Of a stretch of 40,299 nucleotides of DNA, positions 16,601 through 25,664 are shown one piece after another. The stretch is from CAYVZU01 sp964455935 (lineage in GTDB: Bacteria; Fibrobacterota; CAYVZU01), in contig CAYVZU010000020.1 in the NCBI GenBank assembly GCA_964455935.1, positions 1 through 40,299 of the forward strand, read 5' to 3'. The stretch's first letter is position 1. The number at the start of each line of letters is the position of its first letter. A program made the translations under genes and the position numbers. A model generated the notes under the pieces. The model searched no databases. It was not told the DNA's origin and saw only the letters and a program-made list of their open reading frames with translations.

Positions 16601-16897
16601 ATGGATGAATCCAAGGACCTTTTTCAGATCAAGAGGAATTTCACCGCCATTGCCCTGTTTCTGCTGATTGTCCTGGTGATTGTTGACGTGCTCCTCCGCA
16701 TCTCGCCCGGATCGCTCAAGCCGGGTGCACCGCGGTCCATTTCGGCCGTGGGCCATTACGAGACGTTTGCCGACGGCAGCTCGTATCAGACCTACACCGT
16801 TTTCGAAGACAACGGGGATGTGTACCAGTGCTGGTACGACCAGAAGACGTGGAATCAGAAGAAAGTCACCAATTACAAGCTCCCGCCAAACCCGTAG
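16601..16897 (+). CDS. Small single-pass membrane protein of the synthase operon
   Basis: A 98-residue protein with a short cytosolic start, one hydrophobic helix (IALFLLIVLVIVDVLL) and a mainly polar extracytoplasmic tail with aromatic strands (HYETFADG, SYQTYTVFED, DVYQCWYD). No family was recognised. ATG 16601 is preferred over 16580 because GGGAG sits five bases before it. The stop is five bases from the synthase start, so it is almost certainly co-translated with the GT2 synthase. By position it could be an accessory subunit, comparable in placement with small membrane partners of other polysaccharide synthases, but this is inference. Confidence 0.65.
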   Translation: MDESKDLFQIKRNFTAIALFLLIVLVIVDVLLRISPGSLKPGAPRSISAVGHYETFADGSSYQTYTVFEDNGDVYQCWYDQKTWNQKKVTNYKLPPNP

Positions 16898-16902
16898 CCG
16901 GC

Positions 16903-18399
16903 ATGAAGCTCTTCTCCATTCGGGACGATGTGGATCTGCGACGCAGAATCGTGCTGTGGGTCCTTGTCACATTGGGCATCGAGTCCATCTTCTACTATGG
17001 CCATTGGTGGCTCGATCCCCGACACCGGGTGAACCCGGTTTTCTATGCCATTCTTACATTCGCCATCTTCTGGGGGCTCTGGCGCAGCCTGATCAACTGG
17101 TACCATTTTCTGTTCATCAAGGGAACCGCGCATCGTCCTGCGCCGACCGGCCTTCGCGTTGATGTTTTCACAACGGCCATGCCGGGCGAGCCGTTTGCGA
17201 TGTTCGAAAAAACCCTGGAGGCGATCGCGGCCATTCGCTATCCCCATCAATCCTACCTGCTCGATGGCGGCAACGATTCGCAGCTGCGGGAATTGTGCCA
17301 GCGATTGGGAATTCGCCACTTGGACTGCCGGGGTGTCCGCGGGGCCAAAGCCGGAAAGATCAATCATGCCCTGGGCTGCTCGGAAGGCGATTTTGTACTG
17401 GTGATCGATCCTGATCATATCCCTGAGCGGGGCTTCCTCGATCAGGTGCTGGGTCATTTTGACAATCCGCAGGTGGGGTATGTGCAGGTGGTTCAGGCTT
17501 ACTATAATCAGAGCGAAAGCTACATTTCCAGGGCGGGGGCCGAGCAGACCTATGGATTCTATGGACCTACGATGATGGGCATGAACGGCCTGGGTACCAC
17601 AGTGGCCATTGGTGCGAATTGCACGTTTCGCCGCAAAGCCCTGGAAAGCATTGGCGGACACGCGGTCGATCTTGTCGAGGATTATCTGACGGCCATGCGG
17701 CTTCACGCGAGCGGCTGGAAATCGGTGTATGTGCCCAAGCGGCTTTCGTTCGGCCTTGTTCCGGAGGACCTGCACTCCTATTTCAAGCAGCAGCTAAAAT
17801 GGTCCACCGGGGTATTCAACGTGCTGTTCCGGGAGTATCCGCGCTACGCTGGGCGCCTGCCGTTTTTTCACAAGATCGGCTATTTCTTTTCCGGGACCTA
17901 TTTCTTCGAGGGTATCCCCACCGCGATTACCTGCATTCTTCCCATTTTGTTTCTGTTCTTTGGGCTCTGGGCCGTTGAAATGGATCTCAAGGGCTTCCTC
18001 CTTCATGCCGCGCCGTATTCGGCGCTCTCCACGTTCATTGGGCTGTACTCACAGAAGTGGTACCGTGATTCCAGCGAGCAGGGATTGTTGTGGCGGGGCA
18101 TGTTCCTGAAAAAAGGCACATGGCCCATCTACGTGCTCTCGTTTTTGTATCTCCTCAGCCGGACACGTGTACCCTATTTCCCCACGCCCAAGACAAAAGA
18201 GCAGGGGGTCTTTACAAAACTTGTAGTTCCGCACATGGCCGTCATCGTTCTCTCGGCCGGCGGCATTCTTTATTCCCTGCTGCAGGGAGACACCGTTGCC
18301 GCGGGAACCGGGATCATGATCTTTTTTGCAATCAGCAACATCCTTTTGATGCTGCCAACCGTGGTGATCGCGCATGCAGGCCTTTTTCGCCGCTCGTAA
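16903..18399 (+). CDS. BcsA-like processive GT2 polysaccharide synthase
   Basis: A 498-residue inner-membrane glycosyltransferase that would polymerise and translocate a polysaccharide. Two N-terminal helices precede the GT2 domain, and about five follow it. The processive signature is seen: D121 in LLDGG, DPD at 169-171, ED at 259-260 in VEDYLTAM, and QQLKW at 296-300, the Q-x-x-[RK]-W site that holds the growing chain. The interface helix region RLPFFHKIGYFF follows. It is shorter than BcsA and lacks the C-terminal PilZ domain, so direct cyclic-di-GMP control by that route is not expected. The polymer cannot be deduced; the coupled GH26 gene hints at a beta-mannan- or mixed beta-glucan-like product. 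It overlaps the GH26 gene by 26 bases. Confidence 0.9.
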   Translation: MKLFSIRDDVDLRRRIVLWVLVTLGIESIFYYGHWWLDPRHRVNPVFYAILTFAIFWGLWRSLINWYHFLFIKGTAHRPAPTGLRVDVFTTAMPGEPFAMFEKTLEAIAAIRYPHQSYLLDGGNDSQLRELCQRLGIRHLDCRGVRGAKAGKINHALGCSEGDFVLVIDPDHIPERGFLDQVLGHFDNPQVGYVQVVQAYYNQSESYISRAGAEQTYGFYGPTMMGMNGLGTTVAIGANCTFRRKALESIGGHAVDLVEDYLTAMRLHASGWKSVYVPKRLSFGLVPEDLHSYFKQQLKWSTGVFNVLFREYPRYAGRLPFFHKIGYFFSGTYFFEGIPTAITCILPILFLFFGLWAVEMDLKGFLLHAAPYSALSTFIGLYSQKWYRDSSEQGLLWRGMFLKKGTWPIYVLSFLYLLSRTRVPYFPTPKTKEQGVFTKLVVPHMAVIVLSAGGILYSLLQGDTVAAGTGIMIFFAISNILLMLPTVVIAHAGLFRRS

Positions 18400-19483
18400 C
18401 AAATCGTGGTTCCGCATTGCCCTGGTACTCGGCTATGCGGGCCTGCTATGGATTTTGTGGGAGGGCATTGTGGTCCTGGAGGCCTTCGCGCAGAACACCT
18501 ATTACAGCACCATTGTGAAGCGCAGAGTCTCCAAAGTCGCGCGGCTTCCGCTTGACCGCTGCCTTCTGGGTGTCTACAAACCCGAATTGCCCTATTCCTT
18601 CGAAAGGCTGCGTTCGCTGGAGCGGCGCATTGGAAAGCGGTTCACGCTCATTTCGCTTTATCAGGCATGGGGCGATGGCCCGGAGAACCGGTTTCCCGCG
18701 AGCCTCGTGGGCCGGATCGCCGCGCAGGGCTGCGTGCCGGTCCTGACATGGGAGCCCTGGGTGAATCAGTTCCAGGACCCCAAGCTGCGTCCAATGCCCC
18801 AGCGGGAACAACGCTATTTGGCCGATGTTGCCCAAGGGCTATATGATCCTTATATTTCGCAGTGGGCCAGGGATGCGGCCACATGGGGAAAGCCGTTCTT
18901 TCTTCGTTTTGCCCACGAGATCGGCAACCCGCGCTATCCCTGGTCGGCCGCGCACAACCGGACCGAGGACTACATCCTGGCCTGGTGGCATGTGCGCGCG
19001 GTGTTCGATTCGCTCGGTGCGCGGAATGCAATCTGGGTCTGGACGCCATTTAAGGAGAAAATGCTGGCCTGCTATCCGGGCGAGCGTCAGGTGGATTGGG
19101 TGGCGATGGACATTTTCAATTACGGTTCCTGGGCGCGCGGGGGCGACTGGGCCAATTTCGATCAAATTGCGTCGGCCCAATATCGCGAGCTTCTTTTGCT
19201 GGGCAAGCCAATCATGATCGCGGAGGTTGGATCGGTAGACATAGGCGGGAACCGGGGCGTATGGTACCGGGAGATGCTGGAACACGTCAGCCGCAAATTC
19301 ACCAATGTCAAGGCCGTGGTCTTCTTTGACAATCCGGCGGATCGTTCCCTGGACGGCCGCGAGTTGGATTGGAGTCTTGACGATCCCGAAGTGGCCCGGG
19401 GAGTCCGCGACGGGCTTGAAAGTGATAATTTCAATTATGTTCCCAACTATGCGGACCTGTTGACGGCCAAAGGCGGCAAATAA
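18374..19483 (+). CDS. Membrane-anchored glycoside hydrolase family 26-like protein
   Basis: 369 residues with one N-terminal membrane helix (about 13-39) and a periplasmic TIM-barrel domain of GH26 type. The probable acid/base is E182 in LRFAHEIGN and the probable nucleophile is E284 in IMIAEVGSVD; WTPFKEK and VAMDIFNYG are also family-like. GH26 enzymes are mostly beta-mannanases or mixed-linkage beta-glucanases. The place of this one, overlapping the synthase gene by 26 bases, fits a periplasmic editing or release hydrolase like BcsZ for cellulose or AlgL for alginate. Specificity is not readable from sequence. The next gene starts within its stop codon (TAATG). Confidence 0.85.
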   Translation: MQAFFAARNKSWFRIALVLGYAGLLWILWEGIVVLEAFAQNTYYSTIVKRRVSKVARLPLDRCLLGVYKPELPYSFERLRSLERRIGKRFTLISLYQAWGDGPENRFPASLVGRIAAQGCVPVLTWEPWVNQFQDPKLRPMPQREQRYLADVAQGLYDPYISQWARDAATWGKPFFLRFAHEIGNPRYPWSAAHNRTEDYILAWWHVRAVFDSLGARNAIWVWTPFKEKMLACYPGERQVDWVAMDIFNYGSWARGGDWANFDQIASAQYRELLLLGKPIMIAEVGSVDIGGNRGVWYREMLEHVSRKFTNVKAVVFFDNPADRSLDGRELDWSLDDPEVARGVRDGLESDNFNYVPNYADLLTAKGGK

Positions 19484-20667
19484 TGAAACAGGCGCTTTGT
19501 CTGGTTCTACTCCTTCTGCTGCCGAGGCTATCCATGGGCCTAAGCATCGGTTCGAGTCCCGTAGAACTGGGGCTGACCATTCCCGTGGTCCCGCTTTTGT
19601 ACGGCAATGAACTGCTCTTTCAGGATTTCCGCAGGGGCGGATACGGGATTTACCGATGCAATTTGTCCACTCAAGTCACCGCCGAACTTCGCTCCAACAC
19701 CGCTTTTTATCTTTATCCTTTGGGCTTCAGTGGCAATTTTTTTGCGTGGATTGGGAACCGAACCGGCATAGCTATTTATGAAGTGAAAGCATTCGATACC
19801 AGGAACTCCACCGAGCGCGTCATAAGCACAAACGGCGCCTATAAAGAGTACCTGTCCATGGATCACGACCATGTGGCCTGGACCGACTATCGTAATTCCA
19901 CCGCGACCGATACCTTTTCCGATGTTTACGCCTACAGCCTAAGTGCGCAGACGGAAACACGACTCACGACCCTCCCTGTATACAAGTCCTCGGTCCATAT
20001 TCAGGGCCAACGGGTCGTGTGGACCGACTATCGGCACGCCATAACCGACTCCAAGAATGCCAGTATCTACAGCTACAATCTTTCAACGCGCCAGGAGTCG
20101 CCGGTTTGCCTTGCCGCCGGTTTTCAGGATCAGCCCTGCCTGTCGGGAAACGTTGTGGTATGGCAGGACTTTCGCAATGCGGGGACGAACAGCAAAAATG
20201 CCGATCTATTCAGCTACAATTTTCAGACACAAATGGAAGCGCCCGTCTGCACGGCGCCGGGTTACCAAGCCCATCCCAAAGTCGGCGGACGTCTTGTGGT
20301 CTGGCAGGATTATCGCAACACGGTCGTGGATACCATGAACGCGGACATCTATCTCTATGATCTCGGTTCCCGGACCGAGATCGCCGTGACCAATGCGCCG
20401 GGATTCCAGGACGCGCCCGATCTTTCCGGAAACCGTGTGGTCTGGATGGACTACACGGACAGCAAGGTTCATACGGCAATCGTCGACACCTCCACAGGTG
20501 CGATCCGGATCATTCAGAAAGGGGTTCTCTCTGAAATTCCCTTCGGTCAGGTGTATGACTTCTCCGGACGAAAGGTGCCGCGAAGCCTGCCTGCGGGACC
20601 GCGAATCCAAGTTTCTCAGGACAAACCCCTTGTTCGTGTCGTGTTCGAGCGGGGGAATCGGCAATGA
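19483..20667 (+). CDS. Secreted beta-propeller protein (TolB-like repeats)
   Basis: 394 residues: a signal peptide (MKQALCLVLL through LSMG), then about six or seven repeats with the pattern VVWxDxRN preceded by S/G-G and followed by DIYLYDL-type strands, for example VVWTDYRHA, VVWQDFRNA and VVWQDYRNT. This is a TolB/WD40-type propeller. The C-terminal 45 residues (VYDFSGRKVPRSL, later VRVVFE) resemble short C-terminal sorting or FlgD-like tails in FCB secreted proteins. No catalytic residues were recognised. It starts at TAATG in the GH26 stop and ends in an ATGA overlap with trpC. A role in binding the exported polymer is speculative. Confidence 0.75.
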   Translation: MKQALCLVLLLLLPRLSMGLSIGSSPVELGLTIPVVPLLYGNELLFQDFRRGGYGIYRCNLSTQVTAELRSNTAFYLYPLGFSGNFFAWIGNRTGIAIYEVKAFDTRNSTERVISTNGAYKEYLSMDHDHVAWTDYRNSTATDTFSDVYAYSLSAQTETRLTTLPVYKSSVHIQGQRVVWTDYRHAITDSKNASIYSYNLSTRQESPVCLAAGFQDQPCLSGNVVVWQDFRNAGTNSKNADLFSYNFQTQMEAPVCTAPGYQAHPKVGGRLVVWQDYRNTVVDTMNADIYLYDLGSRTEIAVTNAPGFQDAPDLSGNRVVWMDYTDSKVHTAIVDTSTGAIRIIQKGVLSEIPFGQVYDFSGRKVPRSLPAGPRIQVSQDKPLVRVVFERGNRQ

Positions 20668-21419
20668 CATTTCTTGAGAGAATCGTCGAATCCAAAAAGA
20701 GAGAAATAGAGCAGATTGCCAATGGCCGCTTTGCCAAGCCCAGGCATGCGCCTCCATCTTTTGCCCAAGCCATTCGGAACTCCCGCGGGCCCGCGTTAAT
20801 CGCGGAGATTAAAAAGGCGTCGCCCTCAAAAGGCCTAATCCGGCCGGACTTCGAACCGGTAGAAATTGCCCAAACCTATCAAAAGAGCGGGGCGGCCGCC
20901 TTGTCCGTTTTAACGGAACGCGAATTTTTTCTAGGCGATCCCGACTTCATTCCGCGCATTCGGGCCTCCGTTGATCTTCCTATCCTGCGAAAAGATTTCA
21001 TTCTCCACGAAAAACAGATCGAGGAAGCTCTGTCCTTGGGCGCCAGTGCCGTATTGCTGATCGCGGCAATTCTCTCGCCGTCCGAGCTGAAAGATTTTGC
21101 TGGGAAGGCCCGGGAACTTGGCCTTGAAGCTCTTATTGAAATTCATTCGGAAGACGAGTTAAGGCCGGCGCTGGAAGCGAACCCTGTGTTGCTGGGGATC
21201 AACAATCGAGATCTCCGCACATTCAAGGTGGATACGGCCTTAACATTTCGACTGCGGCCGCTGATCCCGTCCGGCGTGCTGGTGGTATCGGAAAGCGGAA
21301 TATCGAAACCCGAACAGATTTTGGCCTTGCGCGATGTGGGGATCGATGCCGTTTTGATCGGAGAGGCTTTCATGGCCAGCCCCGATATATCGGCAAAGGT
21401 GAAGGAGCTTTTTCCATGA
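20664..21419 (+). CDS. trpC: Indole-3-glycerol-phosphate synthase
   Basis: Closes the indole ring of CdRP in tryptophan biosynthesis. At 251 residues it is a single-domain TrpC. The catalytic and substrate motifs are intact: AEIKKASPSKG (E48, K50), SVLTE at 81-85, RKDFI with K110, GINNRDL and VVSESGI. The start at ATG 20664 overlaps the stop of the propeller gene by four bases, and its own stop overlaps trpF by four bases. The other trp genes (trpE, G, D, B, A) are not in the window. Confidence 0.97.
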   Translation: MTFLERIVESKKREIEQIANGRFAKPRHAPPSFAQAIRNSRGPALIAEIKKASPSKGLIRPDFEPVEIAQTYQKSGAAALSVLTEREFFLGDPDFIPRIRASVDLPILRKDFILHEKQIEEALSLGASAVLLIAAILSPSELKDFAGKARELGLEALIEIHSEDELRPALEANPVLLGINNRDLRTFKVDTALTFRLRPLIPSGVLVVSESGISKPEQILALRDVGIDAVLIGEAFMASPDISAKVKELFP

Positions 21420-22057
21420 TCCGGGTAAAGATCTGCGGTATCACACGGCTTGAAGACGCGATTACGGCTTCCAGCCTGGGGGTGGACGCCCTTGGATTCA
21501 TCTTTTACCAGAAGAGCAAACGCTACATTGCTCCGGCCGATGCGGCTGCTCTGATCCGCCGCATTCCCCCCTTTGTCTCCACGGTCGGCGTCTTTGTCAA
21601 CGCCTCGCTCGATGACATTTGCTCCGTCGCGGGCCTCACGGGGATCGGCGCGATTCAGCTTCATGGCGACGAGCCGCCTGAGTTTTGTCGCCAATGTCCG
21701 GGCCGGGTCATCAAAGCATTTCGGGTTTCCGCCGATTTTCGGCTCAGCACGATCCGCCAATACACAAACATCTCGGCCTTTCTCCTCGACACCTGGGATG
21801 AAAGCCTTCATGGCGGAACGGGCCGGCCCATGGACTGGTCCATTGCCGCCAAAGCGGCGCAGTTCGGCAATTTGATCCTGGCCGGCGGTCTGAACCCATC
21901 CAATCTGGCTGAGGCCATCGAGACGGTCTCGCCCTATGGAGTAGACCTAAACAGCGGCATCGAGGTCATGCCGGGCCAGAAAAATCCGCAGAAGATGCGG
22001 CAGGCCCTGGAGATTGTGCGCGGCTTTGGGCCCTCTCATCGCGGACCGTGCCTCTGA
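21416..22057 (+). CDS. trpF: Phosphoribosylanthranilate isomerase
   Basis: Catalyses the Amadori rearrangement of PRA to CdRP, the step just before TrpC. 213 residues with C7 in KICGIT as general base and D125 in FLLDT as general acid; GFIFYQKSKRY, IQLHGDE, LAGGL and VDLNSGIE are the standard phosphate- and substrate-binding motifs. It is translationally coupled to trpC. The gene ends 31 bases before the convergent rodA stop, with no obvious strong terminator between them. Confidence 0.97.
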   Translation: MIRVKICGITRLEDAITASSLGVDALGFIFYQKSKRYIAPADAAALIRRIPPFVSTVGVFVNASLDDICSVAGLTGIGAIQLHGDEPPEFCRQCPGRVIKAFRVSADFRLSTIRQYTNISAFLLDTWDESLHGGTGRPMDWSIAAKAAQFGNLILAGGLNPSNLAEAIETVSPYGVDLNSGIEVMPGQKNPQKMRQALEIVRGFGPSHRGPCL

Positions 22058-22088
22058 CCTTGCCTATTGATGGCCAATGAGAAATACT

Positions 22089-23321
22089 CTAAAATTCGTG
22101 CGCGCCGCGGCGGGCGGAAACAACAAGGCCCAAAAGGATCATGCAGGTCGAAAGAAACGATCCGCCATACGAGAGCAGGGGAAGCGGAATCCCCGTGACC
22201 GGCATCATGCCCACAGCCATGGCCATGTTCACGTAGATATGGAAACCCAGAATTGAGGCGACACCCACACTGAGGAGATTGGCAAACAGGTTTCGCGACT
22301 CACGGACAACCGACAGGCAGCGATAGACCAGAAAGAAGAACAGGAAGAGCAATACAAGAGCGCCCAGAAGCCCGAACTGCTCGCCGAATACCGAGAAGAT
22401 GAAGTCCGTATGCTGCTCGGGCAGGAAGCTGAGTTTGGTCTGGCTGCCTTCGAGGAATCCCTTGCCAAAGAGCTTGCCCGATCCCACGGCCACTTTAGAT
22501 TGGATAATCTGGTATCCGGTGCCAAAGGGGTCCCGGTTTGGATCAAGAAAACTGAGGATCCTGTTCTTTTGGTAATCGTGGAGGAGATTCCAGGCAATCG
22601 CGGTTATACCCGCCACGAAGATGTTGACAAGCAGAACCGCCGCGGCAAGAACCATTTGGGGGCGCGTGAAGTAGATGACCACGACAAGGGCCAGAAAATA
22701 GAAACCCCACGGCAGCACGTGAAACGAGAGCAGCAAACTCAAAGCAGGCGAAATCAGAAAAAATATTTCGAGCAATGGCATGCCCGCGAAAAAGAGCAGC
22801 GTGGGCAAAACCAGCGCCAGGATAATCGCCGTGCCCAGGTCGGGTTGCTTTAGAACCAGGCCAAATGGGATGAGTACCAGGGCCGCTGGAACCAGGAGCG
22901 ACGATGGCCGCGAGAACGAGATGGATTTTGCGGAAAAGTAGCGGGCCAAGGCCAATACCAACCCGATTTTGGCGTATTCCGAAGGCTGTAGCTTGAATCC
23001 GGCGATGTTGATCCATCTCTCCGCGCCCTTTGTGGCGTGTCCGCCCACAATCTCCAGCAAAAGCAAAAGCAGAATGGCGCCCGCGTAGAACAGATAGGAA
23101 AAACTGAAATAAATTTTGATCGGCACCGAAGCCACAACCGCGAACAGCACCATTCCCATTCCGATCCAGAGCACCTGCATTTTGAACAGACGGCGAATGG
23201 CTTCGCTTTCGGCGCTGCGGGTCGCCGCGTAGATGCACGCAAGTCCGATAAGAAGCAATGCCATCATGACCAGAATCAACGGGAAATCGAGCTTGGGCCG
23301 GTGCGGGTGTTCGTGAATCAT
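22089..23321 (-). CDS. rodA: Rod-shape peptidoglycan polymerase RodA
   Basis: A 410-residue SEDS-family glycosyltransferase that polymerises lipid II during elongation, working with PBP2. About ten membrane helices are visible. Conserved features are the segment AERWINIAGFKLQPSEYAK, LKQPDLGTA, and GTGYQIIQSKVAVGSG with the following LPEQHTDFIFSVFGEQFG loop, which identify RodA rather than FtsW. The C-terminal PLPLLSYGGSF motif is intact. It starts in an ATGA overlap with mrdA and is the last gene of the mre/mrd run. Confidence 0.96.
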   Translation of the reverse strand: MIHEHPHRPKLDFPLILVMMALLLIGLACIYAATRSAESEAIRRLFKMQVLWIGMGMVLFAVVASVPIKIYFSFSYLFYAGAILLLLLLEIVGGHATKGAERWINIAGFKLQPSEYAKIGLVLALARYFSAKSISFSRPSSLLVPAALVLIPFGLVLKQPDLGTAIILALVLPTLLFFAGMPLLEIFFLISPALSLLLSFHVLPWGFYFLALVVVIYFTRPQMVLAAAVLLVNIFVAGITAIAWNLLHDYQKNRILSFLDPNRDPFGTGYQIIQSKVAVGSGKLFGKGFLEGSQTKLSFLPEQHTDFIFSVFGEQFGLLGALVLLFLFFFLVYRCLSVVRESRNLFANLLSVGVASILGFHIYVNMAMAVGMMPVTGIPLPLLSYGGSFLSTCMILLGLVVSARRGAHEF

Positions 23322-25189
23322 TTCGGACCTCGCTTGACCGCCAGGGAATCCGGGGCCTGGTAAGGAAATTTCCGGAAATACTCGTTGAGCACTTTGCCCA
23401 CGATGGGGCCGGCGATGGATCCGCCATGGCCCACGTTTTCCACCACCACCGAAATCGCGATGGTCGGGTTTTCAACGGGCGCGCAGGCCACGAACAGGGC
23501 GTGCGTAAGATCGCCCTGCGGATTCTCGGCCGAGCCGGTCTTTCCGCCCACCGGGACACCTTTGACTCGGGCGGCGCCGCCGGTGCCGCCCGGCAGATTC
23601 ACGACTCCGTAAAGGGCCTTGCGGATGACCTCCACCGAGCTTGGCTTCAGCGGAACTCGGTTAATGATTCTCTTCTCGACGGTTCGACTTTTGCGGCCGT
23701 CGGCATAATGGATTTCGCGCAGAATGTGGGGCCAATAGAGGATCTGGCCATTGCACAAAGCCGAGATGTAGTTGGCCAACTGCAGGGGCGTGGCCGTCTG
23801 CCCTTGTCCAATGGCAAGGTTGAGGATCATGCCTTTGGTCCAAATCCATCCCCGGTCGCGAAACCTGCTGTTAAACATGTCCGCACCCAAAAGTGTCCCT
23901 CGCTTTTCAATGGGAAGATCGATTCCAGCGGGTGCCTCGAATCCAAGCAGGCGCGCATATTTGTTGATGCGTGAATCTTCCACCCGCAGGCCAGCCTGGT
24001 AGAAATAGACGTCGCAGGAATGCATGGTTGCCTCGACCATTCCCATAGCGCCATGCCCCTCGGGCTTCCAGCACCGATAGACTCTTCGCCCAAACCGATA
24101 GGCCCCTCGACAGGGAGTGCTGAATTTTTCGTCTGGCCGCACCAATCCTTCCTCGAGTCCGGCAAGGGCGGTGACCATCTTGAAAGTGGATCCCGGCGGA
24201 TAGGTGCCCTGAACGGCCCGGTTATTGAGCGGCAATCGCGGATCCAGCGCCACCTGTGCCCACAGCTTCCCTCGTTTTTTCGAGGAGTAGGTGAACAGGT
24301 TTGGATCGGGCCGGGGACTCGACAGCATCGCAAGGATCTCTCCATTGCGCGGATCCATGACCACCATCGCACCCTTGAGCGAATCGGCGAATGCCTGCTC
24401 GGCCGCCAGTTGGAGATCGTAGTCGATGGTCAGGTATAGATCGTGGCCGCGCACGGGCTTGGTGCCGGGCATATCCTTAAGGACCCCCAGCTGCTTGCCG
24501 AACGCATTCACCTCAATATATTCCTGCCCGTTTCGGCCCCGAAAAAGCTCCTCGTATTGCTTCTCCACACCTGACTTGCCGACCAGGTCGTTTCGCATAT
24601 AGCCAAACGTGCGAAGCGAATCGAATTGATCGTCGGGAATTTGTGAAATATAGCCGAACAGGTGCGAGCCTAAAGTTCCAAACGGGTACTCCCGCCGAAT
24701 TTCTTTTTCAATCCCCACCCCGGGAAGATCCAGGGTGTATTCTTCGATCACCGTGGCCAGGTCAAAATCCACATCCTCCTTGAGGATGGCCGGATCGAAC
24801 CGCCGGTAGCGCGCTTTCTGATAGATCTGTTCGACCGCGGTCCGGTCCAGGGCCGGTTCGCCATTTACAGAGCGGATCTGGCACAGGCGGTCGAACAGCG
24901 AGGCCCGGTTCTTGACTTTGTAGGGGTACAGGGCGATGGCGTAGGAGGGACGATTTCGCACCAGCAAACGGCCGTAGCGGTCAAAGATTCGGCCCCGCGG
25001 CGCCGGGTCAATACGCAAACGCATCATGTTTTCGAGCGAAAGCCGGTAATGATAGTCGCCCTGCACGATTTGCAAATAAAACAACCGGGCAAACAGGAGC
25101 CCAAAGAGCACGGCGAAAGCAACCGTGATCTGGAACAGCATCCGGCTGCGGATTCGCGAATCTTCCAGGTTGGGCCGGCCAAGAGCCAT
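23318..25189 (-). CDS. mrdA: Penicillin-binding protein 2 (elongation transpeptidase)
   Basis: A 623-residue class B PBP that cross-links peptidoglycan along the cell side wall as partner of RodA. One N-terminal membrane helix (about 18-42), a pedestal domain with RGRIFDRYGRLL near residue 65, and the transpeptidase domain. The active-site motifs are S334-T-F-K337, S391-C-D393 (the usual Asp variant of SxN in PBP2) and K550-T-G552. It follows mreD after one base and overlaps rodA by four bases. Confidence 0.96.
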   Translation of the reverse strand: MALGRPNLEDSRIRSRMLFQITVAFAVLFGLLFARLFYLQIVQGDYHYRLSLENMMRLRIDPAPRGRIFDRYGRLLVRNRPSYAIALYPYKVKNRASLFDRLCQIRSVNGEPALDRTAVEQIYQKARYRRFDPAILKEDVDFDLATVIEEYTLDLPGVGIEKEIRREYPFGTLGSHLFGYISQIPDDQFDSLRTFGYMRNDLVGKSGVEKQYEELFRGRNGQEYIEVNAFGKQLGVLKDMPGTKPVRGHDLYLTIDYDLQLAAEQAFADSLKGAMVVMDPRNGEILAMLSSPRPDPNLFTYSSKKRGKLWAQVALDPRLPLNNRAVQGTYPPGSTFKMVTALAGLEEGLVRPDEKFSTPCRGAYRFGRRVYRCWKPEGHGAMGMVEATMHSCDVYFYQAGLRVEDSRINKYARLLGFEAPAGIDLPIEKRGTLLGADMFNSRFRDRGWIWTKGMILNLAIGQGQTATPLQLANYISALCNGQILYWPHILREIHYADGRKSRTVEKRIINRVPLKPSSVEVIRKALYGVVNLPGGTGGAARVKGVPVGGKTGSAENPQGDLTHALFVACAPVENPTIAISVVVENVGHGGSIAGPIVGKVLNEYFRKFPYQAPDSLAVKRGPK

Positions 25190-25190
25190 A

Positions 25191-25664
25191 TCAGGTACTG
25201 TGGCCCGTTCGTTTTACGATCTGCCAGACCAGGGCCCAAAGCAGGAGAGTATAGACGAAAGCGGGAAGCGTGTGGACAAGGAAACTTTGGCCCGACCCCA
25301 GCAGCGTGCCATGGCGAAGACCGAAGGAAATCTGGTCGTGAAACAGGAATGCCAAAAATAGAATGGCAGCCCTGGCCCACAGGTCCACTCTCCAATCGCG
25401 CTCGTTGAAGAAACCCACCAGGTATCCAATCAGGGCCTTGGTGAAGGCGTGAACCCCCAGTGCGGACGGCATATAGGAATCCTGCAGCAGCCCGATGCAG
25501 AAGCCGGTCCAAACGCCGGCCATGGGGCCCTCCTTGAGGCTGATGTAAACAAGAATGAACAGCGTCAGGTCGGGCCGGAACGGACCAAAGGAGAACAGTT
25601 TCATGATTGTGCTGTGGATCAGGATGGCCGCAAAGGCCAGCAAAAAGATGCGCAAGGCCTTCAT
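25191..25664 (-). CDS. mreD: Rod-shape determining protein MreD
   Basis: A 157-residue inner-membrane protein with five or so hydrophobic segments and the MreD-like opening of a helix, PDLTLFILVYISLKEGP, and GFCIGLLQDSYMPSALG, which corresponds to the conserved GLxxD motif. MreD is part of the elongasome with MreC and RodA-PBP2. It overlaps mreC by four bases and is one base from mrdA. Confidence 0.92.
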   Translation of the reverse strand: MKALRIFLLAFAAILIHSTIMKLFSFGPFRPDLTLFILVYISLKEGPMAGVWTGFCIGLLQDSYMPSALGVHAFTKALIGYLVGFFNERDWRVDLWARAAILFLAFLFHDQISFGLRHGTLLGSGQSFLVHTLPAFVYTLLLWALVWQIVKRTGHST

